DNA of 64,000 bases from Alphaproteobacteria bacterium (GTDB lineage Bacteria > Pseudomonadota > Alphaproteobacteria > Rhizobiales > Beijerinckiaceae). The notes beneath the pieces are model-generated. The model had not been told where the DNA came from. It did no database searches and saw only the letters and a program-made list of their open reading frames with translations. Shown piece after piece: positions 13,986-26,904 of the stretch (position 1 is its first letter; each line of letters starts with the position of its first letter). Where the stretch lies: the NCBI GenBank assembly GCA_016869435.1, contig VGEB01000001.1:62001-126000 (forward strand), given 5' to 3'. The position numbers and the translations under genes were made by a program.

Positions 13986-14138
13986 GACTTGCGAGTCAGG
14001 CGTTAAAGAAATTGCTACGCCGAAAAGCATATCGCTACTCGCCTGAACCTGAGCAGCTTGTCCGTCGCCTTGACGGGCGATGAGGCGCTTCCTACTTTCC
14101 GCGCACGTTTAGCGAAAAGCCCCGATGAAAGGCCGGCC

Positions 14139-14459
14139 ATGTCAACTCAGAAAATCACCGACGCCACTTTCGAACAGGAAGTGCTCAATTCCGCCGAGCC
14201 GGTCGTTGTCGATTTTTGGGCGGAGTGGTGCGGTCCATGCCGCATGATCGCCCCTGCCCTCGAAGAGATCGCTTCGGAAATGAAGGGCAAGGTCAAAGTC
14301 GTTAAGCTTAATATCGACGAAAACCCCGCGGTGGCGAGCAAGCTCGGCATACGCTCGATTCCGACGCTCATTCTGTTCAAGGACGGCAAAGCCGCCGCGC
14401 AAAAGGTCGGCGCCGCCCCCAAGGGAGAATTGTCGCGGTGGATCACCGCGGCCGTGTGA
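14139..14459 (+). CDS. trxA: Thioredoxin
   Basis: [24 protein letters not shown] active site WCGPC. Confidence 0.96.
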   Translation: MSTQKITDATFEQEVLNSAEPVVVDFWAEWCGPCRMIAPALEEIASEMKGKVKVVKLNIDENPAVASKLGIRSIPTLILFKDGKAAAQKVGAAPKGELSRWITAAV

Positions 14460-15751
14460 GCGACTCCGACAAAACCTGACAACCACAGCGCAACGAGAGC
14501 GCCGGCAATTGCGAGACTCGAAGCGGCGGCGAGTCGGCATCCCATCCCAACGCCGCCGATCGCCGACCCCATTACGACCTTTGAGACCGTGTTCGACAGC
14601 ATCGCTAGCAGGACCGCCCCCGCTGCCGCCGTTACGCCGATTTCGGTCGCGCCGAGCCGCGCCATGGTGAGCGCAATCGCGTCGACGTCGACAATGCCGG
14701 AAAGGATTGCGAGCGCATAAGCTCCGAGGGTTCCGGCGAAATGAGTGGCGAGTCGCGACAGTACCATCACCGTCGCGAGCAGCGCGCCGAATTTCAGCAC
14801 CGCTGTTAGATCGAGCGGATTGCCGACGGATAGGCCGCTCGTTTGCTCGGGGCGCTCGCCACCGCCTCGTCTCAGCAAAAAAGCGCCCGCGAGGGCAAAA
14901 AGAACGCCGGCGGCGACGAGCGGCGGCGCCAGGCGCCACGCAAGCGTCGGATTGACGACGGCGACAACGGCAAGAACGCGCGGCGCCATGATCGCATTCG
15001 CGAAGATCGCGCCCGCCGCCGAAGCGCCAATCTGCGATGGATGTTCCCGCGCCAGCCGCGACATCGCCGCCGTAGCGGCGGTCGATGAGGCCAGTCCTCC
15101 CGCCATGCCGGCGATGGCGACGCCGCGGCGGTAGCCGATAGCTTTAACGGCGACATAGCCGGCGAAGGAAATCGCGCCGATCAGAACGGTCATCAGCCAC
15201 AATTCGAAAGGATTCACCGCGTCCCACGGGTCGATCGCGCGATTGGGCAGAACCGGCAGCAAGACGAAGCTCATGACGAGCAGCGCCAATCCTGAGCGCA
15301 GCTCGTCCCAGGTGATGCGCTCGATAAGGCCGTGCAAGAACGCCTTGAGCGCCAAGATCGCCGTCGTCCCCACCGCCGCCGCGACGGCCGCCTGAATGTC
15401 GCCGATGACCGCAAAGGCCCCGAGCGAGAAGGCGAGCAAGGCCGCGATGGCGGTCGTCGCGCCAAAGGTTTTGTCACGCACGTTTTCGCGGTAACGATAA
15501 GCGCCGATCAATGCGCCAACGAAAACGAAGGCGATCGACAAGGCAATGACGCCGGACGCGCCGTAGGGCTGAACGATTGCGCCCCATACGCCGCCAAGCA
15601 GAGCCGCGAGACCATGGGTGCGAAGTCCCGCAGCGCGCTCGCCCTCGCCTTCGTCGCGCGACGTCCAACCGCGTTCCAGGCCAATGAGCAGGCCGATCGC
15701 CAGCGCGATCGACAGTCTCTGGATCAGTTCGACCGCTGTTAATTCGTTCAT
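14147..15751 (-). CDS. MgtC/DUF4010 family membrane protein; ORF runs antisense through trxA
   Basis: [29 protein letters not shown]...[13 protein letters not shown] MgtC-like N-terminus plus multiple TM helices; natural C-terminus probably near 14460. Confidence 0.75.
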   Translation of the reverse strand: MNELTAVELIQRLSIALAIGLLIGLERGWTSRDEGEGERAAGLRTHGLAALLGGVWGAIVQPYGASGVIALSIAFVFVGALIGAYRYRENVRDKTFGATTAIAALLAFSLGAFAVIGDIQAAVAAAVGTTAILALKAFLHGLIERITWDELRSGLALLVMSFVLLPVLPNRAIDPWDAVNPFELWLMTVLIGAISFAGYVAVKAIGYRRGVAIAGMAGGLASSTAATAAMSRLAREHPSQIGASAAGAIFANAIMAPRVLAVVAVVNPTLAWRLAPPLVAAGVLFALAGAFLLRRGGGERPEQTSGLSVGNPLDLTAVLKFGALLATVMVLSRLATHFAGTLGAYALAILSGIVDVDAIALTMARLGATEIGVTAAAGAVLLAMLSNTVSKVVMGSAIGGVGMGCRLAAASSLAIAGALVALWLSGFVGVAHTAAVIHRDNSPLGAAPTFCAAALPSLNRMSVGIERMPSLLATAGFSSILSLTTLTLPFISEAISSRAGAIMRHGPHHSAQKSTTTGSAELSTSCSKVASVIF

Positions 15752-16098
15752 GTCTTCTTTGGCCGCTTCTTTTGCTTCGTGGCGCTCCGCCAAGCCCCTT
15801 CAAGCGCAAGGCGCAGTTCGCCGACGTCAATCGCTTCAAGCAGGATCGTCGTCCATCCCTGCCGCCCCCAGGCGTTGGGAACGGGCGCAAACGCCTGCGG
15901 CGCCATCATGGATTTGAACGCCTGCTCTTCGGGTAGGAGCTTTACATTCGCCGTTCGCCCGTCGGCGGCGAGAGTCGCGTAGATCCGGGCGGTCTTGAAG
16001 GCGGTTTTGTCGAAATGCGGCGCTTCGCTCGTTCCTTCGAACGACAGTGCGATTCTCCGGAAATCACGGCTGGTGGCCACGACCGCTCCATGAAACAC
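15748..16098 (-). CDS. MmcQ/YjbR family DNA-binding protein
   Basis: RRIALSFEGTSEAPHFDKTAFKTARIYATLAADGRTANVKLLPEEQ. Confidence 0.8.
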   Translation of the reverse strand: MFHGAVVATSRDFRRIALSFEGTSEAPHFDKTAFKTARIYATLAADGRTANVKLLPEEQAFKSMMAPQAFAPVPNAWGRQGWTTILLEAIDVGELRLALEGAWRSATKQKKRPKKT

Positions 16099-16181
16099 GC
16101 GGCGCGATTTGCGCCGTCAAGATAATATGGCGCGCCGCGGGAATGCGTGCGCCTGATCAAGATTGGCAATAAAACCACCGT

Positions 16182-17342
16182 ATGAAGCCCCTGTCTCCGT
16201 CCCATCGCTCCGCCATTGCGCCCTTTATGGCGATGGATGTGCTGCGCGACGCCAAGGCGCTGGAGCGCGCCGGCCGCAGCATCATCCATTTGGAGCTGGG
16301 CGAACCGGGCGTCGCCGCCCCCCGCCGCGTGCGCGACGCCGCCGCGGAGTCGCTGCGCCACGGCGTGATCGGCTATGGCGAGGCGCTCGGCGACGCCAAG
16401 CTTCGCGCCCGCATCGCGCGTCACTATGGCGAGCGCTATGGCGTCGACGCGCCTCCTGATCGGGTCATCGTCACGACGGGCTCGTCCGGCGGCTTTCTGC
16501 TCGCCTTTCTCGCCGCATTCGATTCTGGCGCGCGCATCGCCGTCGCCGCCCCCGGCTATCCGGCTTATGCGAATATTCTTTCAGCGCTCGGCCTGGAGCC
16601 GGTCCTGCTCGACGTCGGCGAGGAGACCCGCTTTGCGCCCACTGCGGCGATTCTCGAAGCCGCCCATCGCGACAAAAAGCTTCACGGCGCGCTCTTCATG
16701 AGTCCGGCCAATCCGACCGGCGCGATGATAGCGCGCGATGAATTGGCGCGGATCTGCGCCTTCTGCGAGGAAGCCGGAATTATCTTCGTCTCTGATGAAA
16801 TCTATCACGGGCTCGAATATGAAATGCGCGCGGAGACCGCTCTGCGCTTTTCGCATCGCTCGCTCGTCATCAATTCCTTCTCGAAATATTACGCGATGAC
16901 CGGCTGGCGGCTTGGCTGGCTCGTGGCGCCGTCGGAGCTGATGCGGCCGCTCGAGCGCTTGCAGCAGTCGCTCGCGATCTGCGCGCCGACCTTGTCGCAG
17001 CGAGCGGCGCTCGCCGCTTTCGACGCGAGCGGCGAATTGGAGGCGAACCGCGCCGCCTATGAGCGAAACCGGGCGTTCCTGCTGGATAGCCTTCCCCGAT
17101 TGGGGCTGGATAAATACGCGCCGCCCGACGGCGCCTTTTACATCTATGCGGACGTGTCGCGATTCACCGACGACTCAATCGCATTCTGTCGGAGAATGCT
17201 GCATGAGGCCGGCGTCGCGACGACGCCGGGCCTCGATTTCGATCCGCGCCGCGGCGCGAAGACGCTGCGGATTTCTTACGCCGGGCCGGAGGCGGAAGTC
17301 CGAGAGGGCGTCGCCCGGCTGGAAGCCTGGCTCAAAGTCTAG
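16182..17342 (+). CDS. Class I/II PLP-dependent aminotransferase
   Basis: SPANPTGAMI, SDEIYHGLEY, NSFSKYYAMTGWRLGW motifs. Confidence 0.92.
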   Translation: MKPLSPSHRSAIAPFMAMDVLRDAKALERAGRSIIHLELGEPGVAAPRRVRDAAAESLRHGVIGYGEALGDAKLRARIARHYGERYGVDAPPDRVIVTTGSSGGFLLAFLAAFDSGARIAVAAPGYPAYANILSALGLEPVLLDVGEETRFAPTAAILEAAHRDKKLHGALFMSPANPTGAMIARDELARICAFCEEAGIIFVSDEIYHGLEYEMRAETALRFSHRSLVINSFSKYYAMTGWRLGWLVAPSELMRPLERLQQSLAICAPTLSQRAALAAFDASGELEANRAAYERNRAFLLDSLPRLGLDKYAPPDGAFYIYADVSRFTDDSIAFCRRMLHEAGVATTPGLDFDPRRGAKTLRISYAGPEAEVREGVARLEAWLKV

Positions 17343-17455
17343 CGCGCTTTCCGATCAGACGGAATCGTCTGATCGATAAGAAATCGCGCCAAATTAACAG
17401 GCTGGAGCAAGTTCTAATCGAAAAAGTCGGTCAACTTTTTCGGAACTTGCTCTAG
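17340..17455. repeat. 116-bp double-palindrome repeat, copy 1
   Basis: CGATCAGACG-GAAT-CGTCTGATCG, then nested GAGCAAGTTC-TAAT-CGAAAAAGT-CGGTCA-ACTTTTTCG-GAACTTGCTC; second copy at 29213-29328. Confidence 0.95.
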
Positions 17456-20406
17456 CCGCCAAACGGCGTGCGCACCCGCTGCCACCAGCCGCCTTTCTTC
17501 GGGCGATTGGGGTCGGCCTGGGTAATGACCACCTCCGTCGCCTCGCGCTGGACGAACGGCTGCGGCGCCGGCTCAGGCGTCAGCGGCTCGCGCGGAACGA
17601 TCTCCGTCGAAGTCTCGAATGCGCGTTCTGCCGCTGGCGGCGCAATCTCGGTCCCGTTCACCGCGGCCGCGGGAGCAAACTCCGGCGCGGGCGCTTCCGA
17701 CGTCGTCCGCGGAGCTTCTCCACCCGTCTCGTCGAGCGGAAAGACCGCGGAAGGATCCTTGAATTCCTCCGGCAAGGGCGCGGACCGCCGCCAACGGCCG
17801 GGACCACGATCCGGACTGCGGTTGGCGCCGCGTCTGCCGCCACGGCGATCAGGCCGCTCTTCAGCAGGCGCCGGGGCGCCTTCGATCGACGCCATGAACG
17901 CGAGGCCTTCATCGGACGGCTGGTCTGCGCCGGGACCCATATGTTCGCCGACTTGCGCGCCGCCGCGGCCACGCCGACGGCGACGACGCCGACCGCGGGA
18001 CGCGCCTTCATCCTCCGCCGCAAAACGGGACCGGCCGCCGTTCTCGTGGCGGCGCTGTTCGCCGCCCGGCTCGGCGCCCTCCTCCTCCAACTCGGACATT
18101 TCGCCGACTGCGGCTTCTTCGACCGCCTCTTCTTCCAAAGGTTCGGCGCGAATTGAGTCGACGCGCAGCGGCGCATCACGCTGCGCGACGCGCGGTCCGG
18201 TCGCGAGTTCTCCGCGCTCGAGCGCGTGATATGTCGCGCCGGTCAGCGTGTCGTCGGCGGCCACCGTGATGTGGACGCCGAACCGGCCTTCCAGCTCCTG
18301 AAGATGGGCGCGCTTCTGGTTGAGGATATAGAGCGCCACGACGGCGCGGGTGCGAAGCGTCACGTCATGCGCCGCGCTCTTGACAAGCGCCTCTTCCAGC
18401 ACGCGCAGCACGTGCAGCGCGATGGAGGCGGTGGAGCGGACATGGCCGGCGCCGGCGCAATGCGGACAGGGCACCGTCGAGCCTTCGACGACGCCGGCGC
18501 GGATGCGCTGACGCGACATTTCGAGCAGGCCGAAATGCGAAATGCGTCCGACCTGAATGCGGGCGCGGTCGCTCTTGAGGGCGTCCTTGAGGCGCCGCTC
18601 CACGGAGCGATTGTTGCGGCTCTCTTCCATGTCGATGAAATCGACGACAATCAGACCGGCGAGATCGCGCAGTCGCAATTGCCGCGCGACTTCGTCGGCG
18701 GCCTCGAGATTGGTGCGCAGCGCCGTGTCTTCGATGTTATGCTCGCGCGTCGAGCGCCCCGAGTTCACGTCGATCGCGACAAGCGCCTCGGTCTGGTTGA
18801 TGACCAGATAGCCGCCCGATTTCAGCGTGACGTGATTGGAGAACATCGCGTCGAGTTGCGCCTCGACGCCAGCCTCGGCGAAAATCGGATAGGGCTCGCG
18901 GTGCTGACGGACATTCTTCGCATGGCTCGGCATCAGCATGCGCATGAAGTCCTTCGCCTCGCGATAGGCGTCTTCGCCCGAGACGGTCACTTCCTCGACG
19001 TCGCGCCCATAGAGGTCGCGAATGGCGCGCTTGATCAGCGAGCCTTCCTCATAAACGAGCGTCGGCGCCGAGGAGCGCAGCGTCAGTTCGCGCACGCTCT
19101 CCCAAAGACGCAGCAGATATTCGAAGTCGCGCTTGACCTCCTGCTTGGTGCGGGTCGCCCCCGCCGTGCGCAGAATGACGCCCATGCCTTCCGGCACTTC
19201 GAGATCATGGACGATCTCCTTGAGACGCTTGCGGTCGGCGCCGTCGGTGATCTTGCGCGAAATGCCGCCGCCCCGCGCGGTATTGGGCATGAGCACCGAA
19301 TAGCGGCCGGCGAGCGAAAGATAGGTGGTAAGCGCAGCGCCCTTGTTGCCGCGCTCTTCCTTGACGACCTGAACGAGCAGCACCTGACGCCGTTTGATGA
19401 CCTCTTGAATCTTGTATTGGCGGCGCGGACGGGGCGCGCGGTACGGCGCCTCATCCATTGCGTCGCCGCCGATATGTTCGACGTGATCCTCCTCGTCGTC
19501 GTGCTCTTCCTCGTCGTGCTCCTCAAGCGGAGCTTTGGCGCGGGCGCCGACGTCCGCCGTCTCGTCTTCCGCCTCTTCGCGGGCGCGTTCTCGCTCCGCG
19601 TCGCGCTCGTCCTGCCGGCGCGCCTTCAACTCATGGTCAGGTTCCGGCGTCTGTAGAGCGAATTCCTCGGCTTCCCCGGTCTCGACCGAGCCAAAGCCGG
19701 CGGGATCGACAGAAATCCGCTCATGTGGCGCCGAAAGCATCGGCTGTTCGGCCGCCTCGCCCTCCGCAACCTCGGTCGCGCTGGCGCGGCGCTCGGCCTG
19801 ACCCTCCGCGATCTCCTCGACGGCGCCCGAAGTCTCGGCGGCTTCTGCTTCCTCAGCCGGCGCTTCGGTTCCGATCAACGCAGGCGGAGCTGCGGAAGCC
19901 GCCACCCCGGCTTCGGCGTCCGGCGCGTCGGCGAAGGCGGTTTCGGCCTGATCCTCGACGACGATCGAGGTCTCTGACGTGTCGTCGATGGGCTCGCTCG
20001 CTACCGCCTCGTCAACGGCGGCGCGCTTTTCGGCGCCCTCATACTGTCGCCGGCGCGAACGACGCCCCCGGCCATCGCGGACATGCGGCGCGCGCTCTTC
20101 CTCTTCGGCCTGCTGGTGGGCGCGGCTCTCTTCCTCAAGCAGCGCCTGCCGGTCGGCGACCGGGATTTGGTAATAGTCGGGGTGGATCTCGGCAAAGGCC
20201 AGAAAGCCGTGACGGTTTCCGCCGTAGTCGACGAAGGCCGCCTGGAGGGACGGCTCGACTCGCGTGACCTTCGCGAGATAAATATTGCCGCGCAGCGGTT
20301 TTTTGTCAGCGGCCTCGAAATCGAATTCCTGAACGCGGTTTCCGCGTAGAACGACTACGCGGGTCTCCTCCGGGTGGGAGGCGTCGATGAGCATCTTGTT
20401 AGCCAT
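17452..20406 (-). CDS. rne: Ribonuclease E
   Basis: MANKMLIDASHPEETRVVVLRGNRVQEFDFEAADKKPLRGNIYLAKVTRVEPSLQAAFVDYGGNRHGFL S1 start; VAIDVNSGRST, LIVVDFIDME; CPHCAGAGHV zinc link. Confidence 0.96.
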   Translation of the reverse strand: MANKMLIDASHPEETRVVVLRGNRVQEFDFEAADKKPLRGNIYLAKVTRVEPSLQAAFVDYGGNRHGFLAFAEIHPDYYQIPVADRQALLEEESRAHQQAEEEERAPHVRDGRGRRSRRRQYEGAEKRAAVDEAVASEPIDDTSETSIVVEDQAETAFADAPDAEAGVAASAAPPALIGTEAPAEEAEAAETSGAVEEIAEGQAERRASATEVAEGEAAEQPMLSAPHERISVDPAGFGSVETGEAEEFALQTPEPDHELKARRQDERDAERERAREEAEDETADVGARAKAPLEEHDEEEHDDEEDHVEHIGGDAMDEAPYRAPRPRRQYKIQEVIKRRQVLLVQVVKEERGNKGAALTTYLSLAGRYSVLMPNTARGGGISRKITDGADRKRLKEIVHDLEVPEGMGVILRTAGATRTKQEVKRDFEYLLRLWESVRELTLRSSAPTLVYEEGSLIKRAIRDLYGRDVEEVTVSGEDAYREAKDFMRMLMPSHAKNVRQHREPYPIFAEAGVEAQLDAMFSNHVTLKSGGYLVINQTEALVAIDVNSGRSTREHNIEDTALRTNLEAADEVARQLRLRDLAGLIVVDFIDMEESRNNRSVERRLKDALKSDRARIQVGRISHFGLLEMSRQRIRAGVVEGSTVPCPHCAGAGHVRSTASIALHVLRVLEEALVKSAAHDVTLRTRAVVALYILNQKRAHLQELEGRFGVHITVAADDTLTGATYHALERGELATGPRVAQRDAPLRVDSIRAEPLEEEAVEEAAVGEMSELEEEGAEPGGEQRRHENGGRSRFAAEDEGASRGRRRRRRRGRGGAQVGEHMGPGADQPSDEGLAFMASIEGAPAPAEERPDRRGGRRGANRSPDRGPGRWRRSAPLPEEFKDPSAVFPLDETGGEAPRTTSEAPAPEFAPAAAVNGTEIAPPAAERAFETSTEIVPREPLTPEPAPQPFVQREATEVVITQADPNRPKKGGWWQRVRTPFGG

Positions 20407-21030
20407 GGGGGACTCTTCTGCGGCGCCGCGCGCGACGACGCCGACGGGGCAAGCCTGAATCCAAGGGACTCGGCGACCGCTCTTTGGCGCAGCCTCAAGG
20501 CGCGAACGCTTGTTGTGAGGATGGGGGAGACAGACGCGAGGCCTGCGATACGCTGGCCGGCTTCAACGCCGGCGGGGCGACGTAGCGCGTCACGCCACGT
20601 GCCCGAGCGACGCCCCACGAGCCGAGAGTCCGTGTTTTTGGCGAAGCCGCGCCCCGCCGCGCGGACGAGCCACACGGAGAAAACGCCTACTCTCGCGCCT
20701 ATCACGGTCCTGGCCATGAGATCGTCAAAAAACCCTTCGCGACGCCTTGAGGCGCCGACCGAACGTCACGAGGCTGCGCAGGGCGGCGCAACGGAAAGAA
20801 GTCTACTGTCCCGAAATTCCGCAGGCTCGATTTCACAGCCGCGCTGAACGGCAAATATCGCGCCGCAGAACTCCGCAGCCTTCCTTACATATCGATCGCA
20901 CCCTGCCGGCGCAAGCGCCGGCTCGGCTATTCACCAAAAAATTCGAGGAGAAAGGTCGCTGAGGCGGCGGCTTTCAGATAGGCTAACGATCCGTTAACGG
21001 CGCTCTTTCAATATCTGCGATCGCCGGACC

Positions 21031-22311
21031 GTGTTAAGGACTAACGTGAGCAGGATCGTTTTGTGCGCTGCGGCGTCCCGATTGTTGATTTTGGCGGCGC
21101 TCGCCATCGCGAGCGCGCTCGCCCGGTCGGCCATCGCCGAAGAAAAGGGGGCGGAAATCTCCGCCCTGGCCGCTCGAATTGAGGCGCTCCCGGATCGCTC
21201 CCGGCTGCTGTTCGATCTCACGGGCCTGCCGCCGGTGACGGCCTATCCGGTGGCGAACCCGCCGCGCATCATCGTCGACCTGCCCCAGGTGCTCTTCCGC
21301 ATGGAGGCGAACGCCGGCCTGTCGCCAGGCGACAAGCTCATAAAATCATATCGATATGGCATATTCGCGCCGCGACGGTCGCGAGTCGTGATCGATCTCA
21401 CGGGTCCGGCCAAAATTCTCAGGGCGGACAGCGAGGTGGCGACGGGAGGGCCGCGGCTCGTCATCGAACTCGCGCCGACCAGCGCCGCTTATTTCGCTGT
21501 TCTCGCCGCCGAACAGGCCCGGAATCAGCCCGCCGCCCCGCCGCCGATAATCCCGCTGCAAACGGCCAAGCCGACCACGGACAAGCCCACGGTCGTGATC
21601 GATCCCGGCCACGGCGGGCTCGACATGGGCGCGACCAGCAAGAATGGCGAACTCGAAAAGGAAGTCGTGCTCGAGTTTGCCCGCGCGCTGCGGCAAAAGA
21701 TCGAAGAGGGCGGACGAGCGCGCGTCCTTTTGACCAGGGATCACGACATGTTTGTGCCGCTCGCCGAGCGCGTGCGAATCGCGCGAGAAAACAACGCGGC
21801 GTTGTTTGTCTCAATTCATGCGGACACGCTCTCCGCCTCTCGCGTCGAAGGCGCGACCGTGTATACGGTCTCGGAGCGCGCGTCCGACGCTGAAGCGGCC
21901 CGCATGGCGGAAAAGGAGAATCTCGCGGACCAGGCCGCCGGACTCGAGAGCAAGGCGGACGCCGAGCAGGTTGGAGACATATTGTTCGAGCTGACGCGCC
22001 GAGAGACCCGCTCTTACAGCCGCCAGTTTTCGCATTCGCTGATCTCCTTTTGGAGGGAGGTCGGCGCGCTCAATAAAAATCCCAGCCGTTCCGCGGGCTT
22101 CGTCGTTCTCAAGGCCTTCGACGTTCCTTCGGTCCTGCTCGAACTCGGGTATCTCTCAAGCGACAAGGACCTCGCCCACCTGACCTCCCAGGACTGGCGC
22201 GAGCGCGCGGCGCAGAAAACCGCCGAAGCCGTAGACGCCTTTATCAGCGCGCGCGGCCGGGAGGCGCGAGCGCCCGGGGATCAGCCTTCAGACGCCGCGC
22301 GCCCACAATAA
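21031..22311 (+). CDS. N-acetylmuramoyl-L-alanine amidase (AMIN + Amidase_3)
   Basis: TVVIDPGHGGLDMGATSKNGELEKEVVLEFA, SIHADTL, SVLLELGYLSS. Confidence 0.93.
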   Translation: MLRTNVSRIVLCAAASRLLILAALAIASALARSAIAEEKGAEISALAARIEALPDRSRLLFDLTGLPPVTAYPVANPPRIIVDLPQVLFRMEANAGLSPGDKLIKSYRYGIFAPRRSRVVIDLTGPAKILRADSEVATGGPRLVIELAPTSAAYFAVLAAEQARNQPAAPPPIIPLQTAKPTTDKPTVVIDPGHGGLDMGATSKNGELEKEVVLEFARALRQKIEEGGRARVLLTRDHDMFVPLAERVRIARENNAALFVSIHADTLSASRVEGATVYTVSERASDAEAARMAEKENLADQAAGLESKADAEQVGDILFELTRRETRSYSRQFSHSLISFWREVGALNKNPSRSAGFVVLKAFDVPSVLLELGYLSSDKDLAHLTSQDWRERAAQKTAEAVDAFISARGREARAPGDQPSDAARPQ

Positions 22312-22686
22312 AACACAAAATCGGGGCAAATGGAGAGCGCTGCGACGCACGATCGCCCGGGCGTTGCAGGCGCTGAACAACGAGAAACACAGACGCGGCG
22401 TCGCATGTAGCGGATCAAGCGCTTCCGGCGTTGCGGCAATTTCGCGACCGGCGGCGTCCGCTGACAAATGGGCGGGGAACCGAAGCCGGACCTCCCCGAA
22501 TGGCGGAACGATCCAAAGGGGCAATGTTGAGGCAGGCGACGCAAAAGGCGCGATCGCTCACTATATCTGAGCCGGACGAGCCAGCGGCGCGCCGGCGGGC
22601 CCCTTCCCCGGCGTCGCGAAGCGGAATTCGACATTGGAAACACGAGCCGACGCGCGGCGCGCCGGCAGCTCTAAGGGTGATATTTC

Positions 22687-25095
<2,409 letters not shown>

Positions 25096-25156
25096 ATCGA
25101 GCTGATGAGATCGAGCGCGGCGGCCGGCGACCTTTGGTTTCCGGCCGCCGGCTTAT

Positions 25157-25975
<819 letters not shown>

Positions 25976-26102
25976 AGGACATCCGCCGAGACCGCTTGCG
26001 GCTTCTCTCACCTAACCGGACGAGGCGACGAACGCTATTTCATTCATAATGATGTTACCGCGCATGAGCTTGAGCGTGCGCGTTTTTTGAAGGAATTGAA
26101 AA

Positions 26103-26198
26103 ATGTCCAGGTTGCGCAATCGCGCCCTGCATCTGACGCTGCTCCTGGCGCTCGCGATCGCCTTCACGCTCGCCGCTTATCCCTCGCGCGCAAGCTGA
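26103..26198 (+). CDS. Small ORF, 31-aa hydrophobic peptide MSRLRNRALHLTLLLALAIAFTLAAYPSRAS
   Basis: ATG to TGA open; AAGGA motif about 8 nt upstream; basic N-terminus plus hydrophobic stretch; below the ORF track cutoff. Confidence 0.4.
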   Translation: MSRLRNRALHLTLLLALAIAFTLAAYPSRAS

Positions 26199-26232
26199 CA
26201 GGCAGATCTGGCTGTGCATCGATTGAGCGCTT

Positions 26233-26904
26233 CTATTCGCCGAGATAGCGCAACGCCGCAGCGGCGGCGAAGGGGCAGAGCGCGAGAGCGGCGAGCGTGA
26301 TCGCGCAGAGAATCGCAAAGGGCGCGTAAAAGGGCACGGTTCCGCCGCTCGCCGCCTGAGCGGCTGAAACGCCGAAGATCAGCACCGGAATGGTCAGCGG
26401 CAGCACGAGCAGCGCCATCAGCAGACCGCCGCGCCGCACGGTGACGGTCGCCGCCGCGCCGATCGCGCCGATCAGCGTCAGCGCCGGCGTTCCGACAAGA
26501 AGCGTCGCGACGACGCCCAGAAGCGCCATCGTCTCCTGTTGAAGCATCAGGCCCAGAAACGGCGCGGCGAGAATGAGCGGCAGGCCGGTCGCCGCCCAAT
26601 GCGCGGCGCATTTTACCAGCACCGCCAATTCCAGCGGCGTCTCGGCGAGATGAAAAAGATCCAGAGAACCGTCTTCGGCGTCGGCCTGAAACAAGCGGTC
26701 GAGACAGAGCAGCGTCGCCAGCAGCGCCGCGATCCACAGGATCGCCGGTCCGATGCGGGCGAGAAGATTGGGGTCCGGCCCGAGCGCGAAGGGAACGATC
26801 GCGACGAGCGTCAGGAAGAAGACGACGCCCATCGCGCCTGAGCCGCCGATGCGGCGCGCGACGCGCCATTCGCGTAAGAAGAGGGCCGCGAGCGGCGCGC
26901 TCAC
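26233..26904 (-). CDS. ccmB: Heme exporter protein CcmB
   Basis: FLREWRVARRIGG...LFQADAEDGSLDLFHLAETPLELAVLVKCAAHWAATGLPLILAAPFLGLML; six hydrophobic segments; 4-bp overlap with ccmA. Confidence 0.9.
   Translation of the reverse strand: MSAPLAALFLREWRVARRIGGSGAMGVVFFLTLVAIVPFALGPDPNLLARIGPAILWIAALLATLLCLDRLFQADAEDGSLDLFHLAETPLELAVLVKCAAHWAATGLPLILAAPFLGLMLQQETMALLGVVATLLVGTPALTLIGAIGAAATVTVRRGGLLMALLVLPLTIPVLIFGVSAAQAASGGTVPFYAPFAILCAITLAALALCPFAAAAALRYLGE

Noticed and set aside
17340-17455. CRISPR-like repeat
   Set aside because: Only two copies 12 kb apart, no spacers and no cas genes; it is a dispersed palindromic element
18226-19656. 476-aa plus-strand ORF opposite rne
   Set aside because: Antisense artefact within the rne coding region
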